Source: Microcoleus sp. bin48.metabat.b7b8b9.023
Lineage (GTDB): Bacteria > Cyanobacteriota > Cyanobacteriia > Cyanobacteriales > Microcoleaceae
Reading direction: 5' to 3'
NCBI RefSeq assembly: GCF_013299185.1
Contig: NZ_JAAFKG010000025.1
Location: 1-64,000 of the forward strand
Length of the DNA: 64,000 bases
The position numbers and the translations under genes were made by a program. Positions 45,594 to 54,625 of the stretch are shown here, one piece after another (positions within the stretch are counted from its first letter, which is position 1; each line of letters begins with the position of its first letter). The notes under the pieces are model-generated. The model was not told where the DNA came from and ran no database searches. It saw only the letters and a program-made list of their open reading frames with translations.

Positions 45594-45823
45594 TTGGGAA
45601 TTGGGAATTGGGAATTGGGCATAGGGCATAGGGCATTGGGCATCGGGTATTCTACTCGTTACCAGGCTCTGCCCCGTAACGCAGATCGGTCTGCTCTGCC
45701 TCCATTTTCCCTTCGCCACACGAGCCAGAGCCTCTGGACATCGTTTTCCAGGCAGAACCTGGGAACCAGTTAAATGCCCGATGCCCTCTATGCCCCATGC
45801 CCGATGCCCGATGCCCCATAAGA
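45592..45823. repeat. Heptamer arrays around the omp85-lpxC spacer
   Basis: (ATTGGGA)n and (GCATAGG/GCATTGG)n start inside the omp85 stop (45592-45650), and (GATGCCC)n fills 45775-45822 just before lpxC. Between them ~100 bp are not recognised. No gene. Confidence 0.85.
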
Positions 45824-45831
45824 ACTGACTA

Positions 45832-46689
45832 ATGACTATTCACACTCTAAAATCTGAATTTGAACTGTCGGGAATTGGTTTGCACAGCGGCGAACAAACT
45901 CGCGTCCGAGTCTTGCCGGCTGCGGTGGGAGAAGGCCGCTATTTTGTCAGAATTGACTTGCCCGGTGCTCCGATAATTCCGGCAACAATTGAGGCGGTTT
46001 GTCAGACTGCACTTTCTACTGAATTAGTAGGTGCCGCAGGTGCTCAAATTCGCACTGTAGAGCATCTATTAGGCGCTTTGGCGGGGATGGGAGCGGATAA
46101 TGCTCGAATTGAGGTTGATGGGCCAGAAGTGCCGCTGCTGGACGGTTCGGCTCAGGTTTGGGTGGAGACGATCGCCCGTAGCGGCCTAATTGCTCAAGAA
46201 TCCCAGGAAGATCCAAATCCCTCATTCGTCCTGACTGAGCCGATTTGGGTGCGTCACGGCGATGCTTTTGCCGCCGCCTTACCGTCGGCGGAAACTCGGT
46301 TTAGTTACGGAATTGATTTTGAGGAACAGGCGATCGGCAATCAATGGTACAGTTGGTCGCCAGAGGTAGAAAGTTTTGCAAGCGCGATCGCCCCAGCCCG
46401 CACTTTTGGACTGGCCCGCCAAGTTGAACAATTGCGACAAGCAGGTTTGATCAAAGGTGGTACCCTAGAGAACGCCCTAGTTTGCGATCGATCCGGGTGG
46501 CTCAACCCGCCCTTGAGATTTGCCAACGAACCAGTGCGCCATAAAATCTTAGACTTAGTAGGCGACCTCAGTCTGCTGGGAGCTTTGCCAAAAGCTCATT
46601 ACTTGGCCTACAAAGCCAGTCACAACCTGCACGTCCAACTTGCCAAAGCCCTGAAATCCCAAGCTTCAGCCGTGCTAGAGACAAGTTAG
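45832..46689 (+). CDS. lpxC: UDP-3-O-acyl-N-acetylglucosamine deacetylase
   Basis: 285 aa. The Zn-dependent committed step of lipid A synthesis, in the cytoplasm. Zn ligands H78 (VEHLLGAL), H237 and D241 ([10 protein letters not shown]), and the catalytic H264 (SHNLH) are all present, as are the SGIGLHSG start and EVPLLDGSA. Slightly shorter at the C-terminus than E. coli LpxC. First of the Raetz-pathway genes in this run; an ATG follows repeat DNA. Confidence 0.96.
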   Translation: MTIHTLKSEFELSGIGLHSGEQTRVRVLPAAVGEGRYFVRIDLPGAPIIPATIEAVCQTALSTELVGAAGAQIRTVEHLLGALAGMGADNARIEVDGPEVPLLDGSAQVWVETIARSGLIAQESQEDPNPSFVLTEPIWVRHGDAFAAALPSAETRFSYGIDFEEQAIGNQWYSWSPEVESFASAIAPARTFGLARQVEQLRQAGLIKGGTLENALVCDRSGWLNPPLRFANEPVRHKILDLVGDLSLLGALPKAHYLAYKASHNLHVQLAKALKSQASAVLETS

Positions 46690-46848
46690 AAAAGGTTCCA
46701 GGCTACATACAGTTATAGTTTGCAGTTGCAATTCACAACCCAAGACGCGATCTTTTGCGTTTATGTAGCAACGGCTAAGGCGCTGAGAACATTCTTAATT
46801 GCTAAAACCATTGCAGTGGATCTGTGCTCTCGCAGCAATAACTAAAGC

Positions 46849-46917
46849 CTTCCTTCTTCCTTCTTCCTTCTTCCTTCTTCCTTCTTCCTTCTTCCTTCTT
46901 CCTTCTTCCTTCTTCCT
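46849..46917. repeat. Heptamer array (CTTCTTC)n before fabZ
   Basis: About ten CTTCTTC units end 24 bp before the fabZ ATG. They would lie in the fabZ leader and leave no normal purine-rich ribosome site close upstream. Confidence 0.9.
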
Positions 46918-46941
46918 ACCACACTCAAAAGTCTTCAAGCA

Positions 46942-47463
46942 ATGTCCATGCTGACTGAAGTTAACACCATCCCTACTGCTAATCCCGAGTCCGTTTCCAC
47001 AGAAAACGGTGAAAATTCTCCAGCGGTTAAATCTACTTTTACTCTCGAAGAAATCCAGAAAATATTGCCTCACCGCTATCCTTTTGCACTCGTAGACAGG
47101 ATTGTTGATTACGTGCCGGGAGTGCGGGCTGTAGGAATTAAAAATGTGACTTTCAACGAACCACAATTTCAAGGACATTTCCCGGGAAGACCGATTATGC
47201 CGGGTGTCTTAATTGTCGAAGCGATGGCTCAAGTTGGTGGTATGGTTCTCGGTCAGTTACCGGACATTGAGCAAGGATTGTGGATGTTTACCGGCATTGA
47301 TAAAGTCAAATTCCGCCGTCAGGTTGTACCGGGCGATCGGTTGCTGATGACTGTAGAATTGCTCTGGGTAAAACGCCGCCGCTTCGGAAAAATGCAGGCG
47401 ATTGCAGAAGTGGACGGACAAAAAGTTTGTGAAGGAGAATTGACGTTTTCGATGGTAGATTAA
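46942..47463 (+). CDS. fabZ: 3-hydroxyacyl-ACP dehydratase
   Basis: 173 aa. Dehydrates beta-hydroxyacyl-ACP in fatty acid synthesis and shares its hydroxyacyl pool with LpxA. The catalytic pair H79 ([11 protein letters not shown]) and E93 (VLIVEAMAQ) is intact; [13 protein letters not shown] is present. The first ~30 residues are a non-conserved extension rich in Asn/Glu; no better internal start is evident. Heptamers flank it on both sides. Confidence 0.95.
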   Translation: MSMLTEVNTIPTANPESVSTENGENSPAVKSTFTLEEIQKILPHRYPFALVDRIVDYVPGVRAVGIKNVTFNEPQFQGHFPGRPIMPGVLIVEAMAQVGGMVLGQLPDIEQGLWMFTGIDKVKFRRQVVPGDRLLMTVELLWVKRRRFGKMQAIAEVDGQKVCEGELTFSMVD

Positions 47464-47713
47464 ATTGGTTATTGGTTATTGGTTATTGGTTATTGGTGAT
47501 TAGTTGTTTAGGAAAATTTATTTCTGATGACAACTGACAACTGACAATTGACGGGACTACTGATACTAAATTCTGGTTTGTTACTCCTTGATGATTCGGC
47601 GATTGAAATCGCTACTACACAAGCGAAGTCCGCCTCCGCGGACTAAGAAATAAACGGGGTATTTAAGCTTGATTTGGTATGAAAACTGAAAACTGAAAAC
47701 TGAAAACTGAAAA
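47464..47713. repeat. fabZ-lpxA spacer with heptamers and a GCCTCCGCGGACT dyad
   Basis: (TTATTGG)n begins at the fabZ stop; (AAAACTG)n runs up to the lpxA ATG (about 47683-47713). Between them a TTGAAATCGCT segment and an AGTCCGCCTCCGCGGACT dyad (about 47627-47645) resemble parts of the palindromic element at 51231-51375. Confidence 0.8.
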
Positions 47714-48508
47714 ATGCTTACTTTGATTCACCCAACTGCTGTGATTCATCCCCGCGCCGAAGTGCACCCGACTGTAGAAGTGGGCGCTTATGCTGTAATT
47801 GGGGAAAGAGTGAAAATCGGGCCGGAGACTAAGATTGGTGCCCATGCAATTATCGACGGGCTAACAGAAATAGGTGCTCGCAATCAAATTTTCCCTGGTG
47901 CGGCGATTGGTTTGGAACCTCAAGATCTCAAATATGAGGGTTCTCTGACTAGGGTGACAATTGGCGACAACAATGTGATTCGGGAATACGTGACAATCAA
48001 CCGCGCTACTGGAGCGGGCGAAAGCACCAAACTCGGCAATAATAATATGTTGATGGCTTACGTTCATGTGGGTCATAATTGCGATATTGCCGATCGAGTA
48101 ATCATCGCCAACGCTGTAGCCCTAGCCGGACACGTCAAAATTGAGTCCCAAGCCAGACTCAGCGGGGTTTTGGGCGTTCACCAGTTTGTCCATATCGGCC
48201 GCTTATCCATGATCGGTGGCTTGAGCAGGATCGATCGAGATGTACCTCCTTATATGCTAGTTGAGGGGAATCCATCGCGAGTGCGAGCTATCAACAAAAT
48301 AGGCCTCGAACGCGCAGGTTTAACCCCAGAAGATTTGCTAGTTTTAAAGAAAACTTTTCGGATTTTATACCATTCTGGCTACACTCTCAATCAAGCTTTG
48401 GAACAGTTGGATTTGTTGCCGGAAAATCACCACTTGCAGCACCTGCGGAGATTTGTGCAACAGTCTGTAACCAAAGGGCGGCGCGGTTTGATTCCCGGTA
48501 AAAAGTGA
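47714..48508 (+). CDS. lpxA: UDP-N-acetylglucosamine acyltransferase
   Basis: 264 aa. Adds the 3-hydroxyacyl chain from ACP to UDP-GlcNAc, first step of lipid A. Left-handed beta-helix made of hexapeptide repeats (IHPTAVIHPRAEVHPTVEVGAYAVIG) covers ~1-190, with the catalytic-His region YVHVGHNCDI and the helical C-terminal domain (GLERAGLTPEDLLVLKKTFR). Forms a trimer in the family. Cyanobacterial length. Confidence 0.96.
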   Translation: MLTLIHPTAVIHPRAEVHPTVEVGAYAVIGERVKIGPETKIGAHAIIDGLTEIGARNQIFPGAAIGLEPQDLKYEGSLTRVTIGDNNVIREYVTINRATGAGESTKLGNNNMLMAYVHVGHNCDIADRVIIANAVALAGHVKIESQARLSGVLGVHQFVHIGRLSMIGGLSRIDRDVPPYMLVEGNPSRVRAINKIGLERAGLTPEDLLVLKKTFRILYHSGYTLNQALEQLDLLPENHHLQHLRRFVQQSVTKGRRGLIPGKK

Positions 48509-48530
48509 ATGAGGTAGAATAAATCTATTG

Positions 48531-48764
48531 TTTGTAGTAAGGACTTTAGTCCTTATTAGCTAAAAGTCGCGTCAGAGAGGACTGAAGTCCGAAGGATCGA
48601 ACCTATGAGTAGTTAGCTGTTTGTTTGTAGTAAGGACTTTAGTCCTTATTAGCTAAAAGTCGCGTCAGAGGACTAAAGTCCGAAGGATCGAACCGATGAG
48701 AGAGAGGACTGAAGTCCTCACTACAAACCGATGAGAGAGAGGACTGAAGTCCTCACTACAAACC
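48531..48764. repeat. Palindrome array before lpxB
   Basis: Four hairpins of the GTTTGTAGT(A/G)AGGAC family in tandem, with two nearly identical ~95-bp units (AAGGACTTTAGTCCTTATTA and ...GTCCGAAGGATCGAACC). The array ends 2 bp before the first possible lpxB ATG, so it forms the whole leader. Confidence 0.9.
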
Positions 48765-48765
48765 T

Positions 48766-49947
48766 ATGGATTTTATGAAAATTTTTATTAGCACTGGTGA
48801 GGTTTCTGGCGATTTGCAAGGAGCTTTGTTAGTTGCAGCTTTAAAACGTCATGCTGTCGCCGCTGGTTTGGAGTTGGAAATAACCGCATTGGGCGGCCCT
48901 CGTATGGCTCAAGCTGGCGCTACTATTTTAGGCGATACTCTGGGTATTGGTTCTATGGGTATTATAGAATCTGTGCCTTATATTTTGCCAACGATCGCAG
49001 TTCAGCAAAAAGCTAAACAATATCTCAAAAAATTCCGTCCCGATGTTGTTGTATTGATTGATTATTTGACTCCCAATCTCGGTATTGGTAGCTACATTCG
49101 CCGCTGTTTGCCCGATTTACCTGTGGTTTGGTACATCGCACCTCAAGAATGGGTTTGCTCGATTTCTCCTCGCAATACTCAATTGATTGTCAATATTGCC
49201 GATCGCATTTTGGCGATTTTCCCCGAGGAAGCTACTTATTATCGCGCTAAAGGCTCTCAAGTCAGTTGGGTTGGTCATCCTTTGGTGGATAGAATGCAAT
49301 CTGCGCCCAGTCGGGAAGTTGCCCGCAAAACTTTGGGAATTGAGCCGGAACAGGTGTCAGTCGCTCTAATTCCGGCTTCTAGAAAGCAAGAACTCAAGTA
49401 CCTGATGCCGGTGATATTTGAGGCTGCTCGCATTATTCAAGCTAAATTGCCGCAGGTTCATTTCTGGATTCCGGTTTCTCAAGCGGCTTTCCGCAGCAAA
49501 ATCGAAAAAGCGATCGAGAATTACGGTTTGCGGGCTACTTTGTTGGAAAATCAAAATCTGGAAATCTTGGCTGCTGCCGACTTTGCGATCGCCAAATCTG
49601 GTACTGTTAATTTGGAATTAGCTTTGCTGGGCGTTCCGCAAGTTGTCGCCTACCGCGTCAGTCGCATTACGGCGATGATTGCCCGCCACCTGCTGAAATT
49701 GTCGATTCCTTTTATCTCTCCGCCCAATTTGGTGCAAATGAAGCAGATCGTTCCGGAGTTGCTGCAAGACGAGGCTACTGCCGAAAATATAGTTTTCCAC
49801 GCCCTGGAATTGCTCCAAAATGCCGATCGACGCCAGCAAACTTTGACGGATTATCGGAAAATGCGGGAAAGTCTCGGAGATGTCGGTGTGTGCGATCGCG
49901 CGGCTGCCGAAATAATCAAAAATGTTAAAATAAATACACCTTCTTAA
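48766..49947 (+). CDS. lpxB: Lipid-A-disaccharide synthase
   Basis: 393 aa (391 from ATG 48775, which starts the family motif MKIFISTGEVSGD). GT19 enzyme that joins UDP-diacyl-GlcN and lipid X at the inner membrane. The N-terminal SGEVSGDLQGALL, VVLIDYLTPNL, and PASRKQELKYLMP with AIAKSGTVNLELALLGVP near the C-terminus match LpxB. Last of the lipid-A genes here; no lpxD, lpxH or lpxK follows. Confidence 0.95.
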   Translation: MDFMKIFISTGEVSGDLQGALLVAALKRHAVAAGLELEITALGGPRMAQAGATILGDTLGIGSMGIIESVPYILPTIAVQQKAKQYLKKFRPDVVVLIDYLTPNLGIGSYIRRCLPDLPVVWYIAPQEWVCSISPRNTQLIVNIADRILAIFPEEATYYRAKGSQVSWVGHPLVDRMQSAPSREVARKTLGIEPEQVSVALIPASRKQELKYLMPVIFEAARIIQAKLPQVHFWIPVSQAAFRSKIEKAIENYGLRATLLENQNLEILAAADFAIAKSGTVNLELALLGVPQVVAYRVSRITAMIARHLLKLSIPFISPPNLVQMKQIVPELLQDEATAENIVFHALELLQNADRRQQTLTDYRKMRESLGDVGVCDRAAAEIIKNVKINTPS

Positions 49948-49970
49948 AACAATTTTATTATTGAAATATT

Positions 49971-51248
49971 ATGTCAAGCTATCGGAAAAAGCGACCGATC
50001 GCTGTTGATTTATTTGCAGGTGCAGGCGGCATGACGCTGGGCTTTGAACAAGCAGGTTTTGATGTACTTGCTTCAGTCGAAATTGACCCCATCCACTGCG
50101 CTACCCACGAGTTCAATTTCCCGATGTGTTCTGTATTGTGCAAAGATGTCTCAGAGCTGACTGGAGCAGAAATTCGGCAAAAATCTGCGATCGGGCGGCG
50201 CGAAATCGACGTAGTAATCAGCGGTTCGCCCTGTCAAGGATTCTCGCTGATGGGGAAGCGCGATGTCGGCGATCCGCGAAATTCTCTAATTTTCCACTTT
50301 CAACGCTTGGTTTTGGAGCTCAAACCCAAGTTTTTTGTAATGGAAAATGTGCCGGGAATTGTAGCAGGCGAACACAAAGAACTCCTGAATCTTTTAATTA
50401 GCTCTTTTCTGGAAGCAGGCTATCAAGTAGAAGAAAACTATCAAGTTCTCAACGCCGCTCACTACGGAGTGCCGCAAGCTCGCAAACGATTGTTTCTGAT
50501 TGGTTGCAAAAAAGACTACGATCTGCCAAAATATCCTCAGCCAACTACTTTTTTGCCTAAAAAGAAACTTCCTCAACGCTATAAAAAAGTTAATTTACCT
50601 GCGGTTCCGACAGTTTTGGATGCGATTGGAGATTTGCCGGAAGTAGAAAAGTATAGCGAGTTGCTACACCGAGATTGGGTAATGGTGGAGTACGGAAAGT
50701 GCAGCAGCGATTACGCGAGTTTTTTGCGCGGATTCGATGATTTTGAGAATGATTATGCTTACGATCGCCAGTACGATCGACAAATCCTCTCATGCAGTCG
50801 GCGCACCAAACATTCTCCCGAATGTATGGAAAGATTTGCAGCCGCAGCCTACGGCGAAAAAGAGCCGATCAGCCGTTTTTACAAGCTTCACCCCGACGGA
50901 GTTTGCAACACTCTCAGGGCTGGAACCGACAGGGCGAGGGGCGCTTATACTTCGCCAAGGCCAATTCACCCGATCGCGCCTCGGTGCATTACAGTCAGAG
51001 AAGCAGCGCGATTGCATTCCTATCCTGACTGGTTTAGATTTCACGTCACAAAATGGCACGGTTTTCGCCAAGTCGGAAATTCTGTACCGCCACTATTGGC
51101 GAAAGCTGTAGCAGCGCAGATTATTAGCGCTTTGGGCGTAAAACCAATTAAGCCGAGTTTCAAGCTTTCAAGTGGAGAAGATTCGTTACTTAAACTAAAT
51201 TGGTCGGAAGCAGAACAATATTATCTCACAAGATCGGACGGCGGTTGA
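49971..51248 (+). CDS. DNA (cytosine-5) methyltransferase, orphan
   Basis: 425 aa. All C5-methyltransferase motifs are in order: I DLFAGAGG (13-20), IV catalytic GSPCQGFS (C88), VI MENVPG, VIII QARKRLFLIG, a variable target-recognition region (~190-330), IX REAARLHSYPDWF and X RQVGNSVPP. No endonuclease ORF flanks it, so it is an orphan. Synechocystis M.Ssp6803I methylates CGATCG, the core of HIP1, and this window is rich in CGATCG; the present enzyme could share that specificity (inference). The last codons, SDGG plus the TGA stop, lie inside a palindromic repeat (51231-51375). Confidence 0.93.
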   Translation: MSSYRKKRPIAVDLFAGAGGMTLGFEQAGFDVLASVEIDPIHCATHEFNFPMCSVLCKDVSELTGAEIRQKSAIGRREIDVVISGSPCQGFSLMGKRDVGDPRNSLIFHFQRLVLELKPKFFVMENVPGIVAGEHKELLNLLISSFLEAGYQVEENYQVLNAAHYGVPQARKRLFLIGCKKDYDLPKYPQPTTFLPKKKLPQRYKKVNLPAVPTVLDAIGDLPEVEKYSELLHRDWVMVEYGKCSSDYASFLRGFDDFENDYAYDRQYDRQILSCSRRTKHSPECMERFAAAAYGEKEPISRFYKLHPDGVCNTLRAGTDRARGAYTSPRPIHPIAPRCITVREAARLHSYPDWFRFHVTKWHGFRQVGNSVPPLLAKAVAAQIISALGVKPIKPSFKLSSGEDSLLKLNWSEAEQYYLTRSDGG

Positions 51249-51375
51249 AACCGCGTCTATACAGGCAAAACCCGACGAGAGCGGGTTGAAAACCGGGCTA
51301 AATACGTTATTCTCTCTTAGTCCGCGGAGGCGGACTTTGTTTGTGTAGCTGCGGTTTCAACCGCCGTCCGATCTT
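51231..51375. repeat. 145-bp element with perfect 25-bp terminal inverted repeats
   Basis: The arms 51231-51255 and 51351-51375 are perfect reverse complements (AAGATCGGACGGCGGTTGAA ...). The inside carries GGTTGAAA-type dyads and CCGCGGAGGCGGACTTTG. The left arm contains the methyltransferase stop codon. It may work as a bidirectional terminator between two convergent genes. Confidence 0.9.
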
Positions 51376-51396
51376 ATCCCAAGCGTATTGAATGAA

Positions 51397-52743
51397 TTAA
51401 AAATCAACTTCCAATCTTCCTTTTAGTAAATAAGCAGCCATTTGGCCCTTACCTTTGACATTGATTAAACCGCGTTTTTCAAAATCATACTTGTCTTCTA
51501 TAAGCAAATAAGTTGCGTCGGAAATCTGAATCCCGTCCGGGATACCGTGAGATTCCATGCGGGAAGCGGTATTTACCGTATCGCCCCACAAATCGTAAAT
51601 AAACTTTTTTGTCCCGATGATTCCAGCTACCACTGGGCCCGAATGAATGCCGATGCGGATGCTAATAGTGAGGCCGAACTCTTCTCTGTATTTAACTATG
51701 GCTTCTTGCATATCGATCGCCATTTCCGCGATCGCATCTCCGTGATCTGCTCTCGGATTTGGCAGCCCCGCCACTACCATATAAGAGTCGCCAATTGTCT
51801 TAATTTTTTCTAAACCGTGTTTTTCGGCGAGATCGTCGAACTTGGAAAATATATCGTTGAGTAAATGTACTAATTTTTTGGGCGATATTGATGCCGACAA
51901 CTGGGTGAAGCCAACAATATCCGCGAACATCACGCTAACTGCTGCGAATTCGTCGGCGATTACACCTTGTTCTTTTTTTAATCTTTCGGCGATCGCCTCT
52001 GGCAATATATTTAACAGCAACTCCTGGGATTTTTTTTGTTCTATCTCTAATTTGACTAGATAATCCTGCATGGTTTGATAGGCAAGATTCCTTTCCAGCA
52101 GGTGCATATAAGCTTTGGAGTGATAGCGAATTCTAGCAATCAGTTCGACTGGATTGGGCAGTTTTACTAAATAATCGTTAGCACCCAAGGAAAATGCTTG
52201 CGCTTTTAGTTCCGCTTCTTCTTTACTGGAGAGAACAATCATCGGAATGTCTCGCGTCAGCGAATTCCCTCGAAAAAAGCGCAGCAACTGCAATCCATCT
52301 ATTTCTGGCATTACTAAATCTTGGAGGATGACTGTTGGCTTCACCTCTAATGCTTTCTTAATTGCTTGAGCTGGATCGTTACAGTAATAAAATTTAATGT
52401 CTTTTTCATTAGCAAGCATTCGGCGCACCGCTTCGCCGATCATTTCCTGATCGTCAATCAGTAAAACTGTAACAGTGTATTCGGTCAAGCTAGATATTTT
52501 TTGGGTTTCTGAATTTAAGGGTAAATTTAAGTCGATCGAGTGATGGCTTTTCTCCAATTTGAGGTTACTGAGAATAGCGCTATCTCTGGCGATAACTGGG
52601 TTTTTTCCATTGTTGCCCCGATCGTCAAATTTCAACTTTACCACGTTGCCGTTGAATATTTGACTTTCTCGTTGATTTAGTGTACAACTGCGATCGAATT
52701 CAATAGCCTGAGAGTGAGTTAATTTCATAACTAGATCGGGCAA
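51397..52743 (-). CDS. Response regulator with adenylyl cyclase domain
   Basis: 448 aa. N-terminal ~90 residues are not recognised, then a receiver (DDQ at 97-99, phospho-acceptor D142 in ILQDLVMPEIDG), a coiled coil (~220-260, EIEQKKSQELLLNILP) and a class III cyclase (~265-440). Metal Asps D275 (VMFADIVGFT) and D319 (KTIGDSYMV) are present. The base-selecting pair is Lys (K313, EKIKTIG) and Asp (D384, YDLWGDTVN), the pairing of mammalian-type adenylyl cyclases; guanylyl cyclases would have Glu/Cys. Next to the che genes but read independently. Unlike the 7086 cyclase it has Asp, not Thr, at the second position. Confidence 0.92.
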   Translation of the reverse strand: MPDLVMKLTHSQAIEFDRSCTLNQRESQIFNGNVVKLKFDDRGNNGKNPVIARDSAILSNLKLEKSHHSIDLNLPLNSETQKISSLTEYTVTVLLIDDQEMIGEAVRRMLANEKDIKFYYCNDPAQAIKKALEVKPTVILQDLVMPEIDGLQLLRFFRGNSLTRDIPMIVLSSKEEAELKAQAFSLGANDYLVKLPNPVELIARIRYHSKAYMHLLERNLAYQTMQDYLVKLEIEQKKSQELLLNILPEAIAERLKKEQGVIADEFAAVSVMFADIVGFTQLSASISPKKLVHLLNDIFSKFDDLAEKHGLEKIKTIGDSYMVVAGLPNPRADHGDAIAEMAIDMQEAIVKYREEFGLTISIRIGIHSGPVVAGIIGTKKFIYDLWGDTVNTASRMESHGIPDGIQISDATYLLIEDKYDFEKRGLINVKGKGQMAAYLLKGRLEVDF

Positions 52744-53139
52744 CGGCCATTGTCTGGAGAGGATCGAAACTTTTACTTAAATATTTTCTAAGTGTCAATA
52801 GCGACCCGGTATTATTTAAGTACGCTTACCAGGTGATAATACCAGGTTGGTAAAGTCTTATCCGCTGATTTTTGTAAAATCTTTACACAGCCTAGCACGC
52901 TTGACATTGATTGCAAGGGCGACGATCGCTAATTGTTGGGACACCCTGCTGCTGCTTGCTAGCAGGTGTCCGGTAACCTCAGCATTCCGTGAAATTACAG
53001 ACTGCTGCAAGATATACGCGCGATCGCGATCCCAAAACATCACCCCAATAGATTGATTATGATCGCTGAGAGTCTGGCACGACCTCGGCCATTGTGCTCA
53101 ACAACTTAAGCCTTATGGCCCAAACATCTCTAGTATTTT
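52744..53139. other. Intergenic between cyclase and cheB
   Basis: No gene seen. Contains a GGACACC-CTGCT / AGCAGGTGTCC hairpin (52939-52971) and a GGTATTATT/AATAATACC dyad near 52.81-52.85 kb. Confidence 0.45.
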
Positions 53140-54159
53140 CTACACGAGATATTTCATGCAGGCTGGGGCGATCGCCTCGATCGGCAAAACCTGCACAGCC
53201 GCATTCAAATCAGCAGCAGCTTTCGGCATCCCGTAAACTACTGATGTAGCGCGGTCTTGGGCGATCGTGTGCCAGCCTGCCGATCGCAAAACTTTGAGCC
53301 CTTTAGCGCCGTCTTTGCCCATACCCGTTAACAGCACTGCCACCCCTTTGCCCGGCCAGTATTGAGCGACACTCTCAAAAAAAGTGTCCACTGAAGGGCG
53401 GTAAGGATATTCTAAAGGTTCTTTCGTATACTTAAGTGTTAAATTCGATTGTAATACTAAGTGGTCGTTAGTCGCGGCAATTATCACCTTACCGACTTCC
53501 AAAGGTCGATCGGCAACTGCGACACTCACCGACAACTTACTTTTTTGACTCAGCCAATCTGCCAAACCAGGAGCAAACTCAGCATCTACGTGTTGGACGA
53601 TCGCCACAGCCGCCGATAAATTGGCAGGTAAAGCCGATAGCAGAGTTGCCAAAGCTTGGGGCCCGCCAGTCGAAGAGCCGATCGCCAGCAGCGGCGGAGT
53701 CAAGCATTTGGGAGTTGCGCTGTGAAATAAAGAAGTCGAGTTACTTTTGCCAATCAATCTAGCAACTTTAGAAATAGTTTTTAACAACTCCATACCGCCG
53801 CTTGGGGAATTGCCCATCAACCCCAAAATTGGCGTATTAATAGCATCCAGAGCTCCATATCCCATAGCTTCAAAAACCCTGCCCGCATTACCTGTCACCG
53901 AAGATGTCACTAGCAGAATCGCGCAGGGAGATTGCTTCATGATCAGGCGCGTCGCCTCAACACCATCCATCACCGGCATGATCAAATCCATCAATATCAC
54001 ATCCGGTGTATTGCGGGCGCACTTTTCCACAGCTTCGGCCCCATCCGCCGCTATCCAAATAATTTCATACTCCGGTACCGTCACCAAAACTCGGCGCAAA
54101 GCTTCAGCAGCAATCAACGTGTCGTTGACGATCGCTATTTTCATGTTGAAATTGCTCAT
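53140..54159 (-). CDS. cheB: Chemotaxis methylesterase/glutamate deamidase
   Basis: 339 aa. Removes methyl groups from MCP glutamates. Receiver domain ~6-125 with phospho-acceptor D58; the first acidic pair reads VND, one acid short of the usual DD, a known variant in this family. Methylesterase domain (~155-339) with the triad S163 (GSSTGGPQ), H190 (VQHVD) and D283 (GMGKDGAKG). A start at residue 6 (MKIAIVNDT) is possible. Lies downstream of cheA, ~470 bp away. No cheR is in the window. Confidence 0.94.
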   Translation of the reverse strand: MSNFNMKIAIVNDTLIAAEALRRVLVTVPEYEIIWIAADGAEAVEKCARNTPDVILMDLIMPVMDGVEATRLIMKQSPCAILLVTSSVTGNAGRVFEAMGYGALDAINTPILGLMGNSPSGGMELLKTISKVARLIGKSNSTSLFHSATPKCLTPPLLAIGSSTGGPQALATLLSALPANLSAAVAIVQHVDAEFAPGLADWLSQKSKLSVSVAVADRPLEVGKVIIAATNDHLVLQSNLTLKYTKEPLEYPYRPSVDTFFESVAQYWPGKGVAVLLTGMGKDGAKGLKVLRSAGWHTIAQDRATSVVYGMPKAAADLNAAVQVLPIEAIAPACMKYLV

Positions 54160-54625
54160 AGTTAATTAATTTTAGGTTGCGGGTAGTTGCCGGAGCCTAC
54201 CGATTCATTTTTTTTGCCGAATTTTCTTTAAAATAAAACTTGTACTGTGCCGTCGATTTTAGATGTTAGATTTTAGATTTATTTCACAGATGAATCTGGG
54301 AGATTGAACTGCGATCTAAAATTTGCAGTGCTCTACGACGATTGTCGGGGGCTTGTATAAGTTTTTGGGCATTTGAACGGCAATATAGTTGCTCCAGTGC
54401 CGACCGCATTGCACCGGCTGACGCACCCTAACTATTTATACCACATTGGGGTTTAATTTTTAATTCTTATTTTTTTACCATAAAGAATTGGTTGAAAGCC
54501 TCTCCCCGATCGGGAGAAATTAAAATCAGACTATTGATTACCCCAATCCTCTTCCTTCTACGTAGAGGTCGCTCTCAAACTGTCAACTGTCAACTGTCAA
54601 CTGTCAACTGTTGAAGCTATTTTTT
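54160..54625. other. Intergenic between cheB and cheA
   Basis: Contains a GATTTATTTCACAGAT segment (about 54272-54360) matching 42730-42800 in direct orientation, then an inverted copy (54505-54612) of the 41534-41645 sequence, ending in five CAACTGT heptamers. No gene. Confidence 0.6.
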
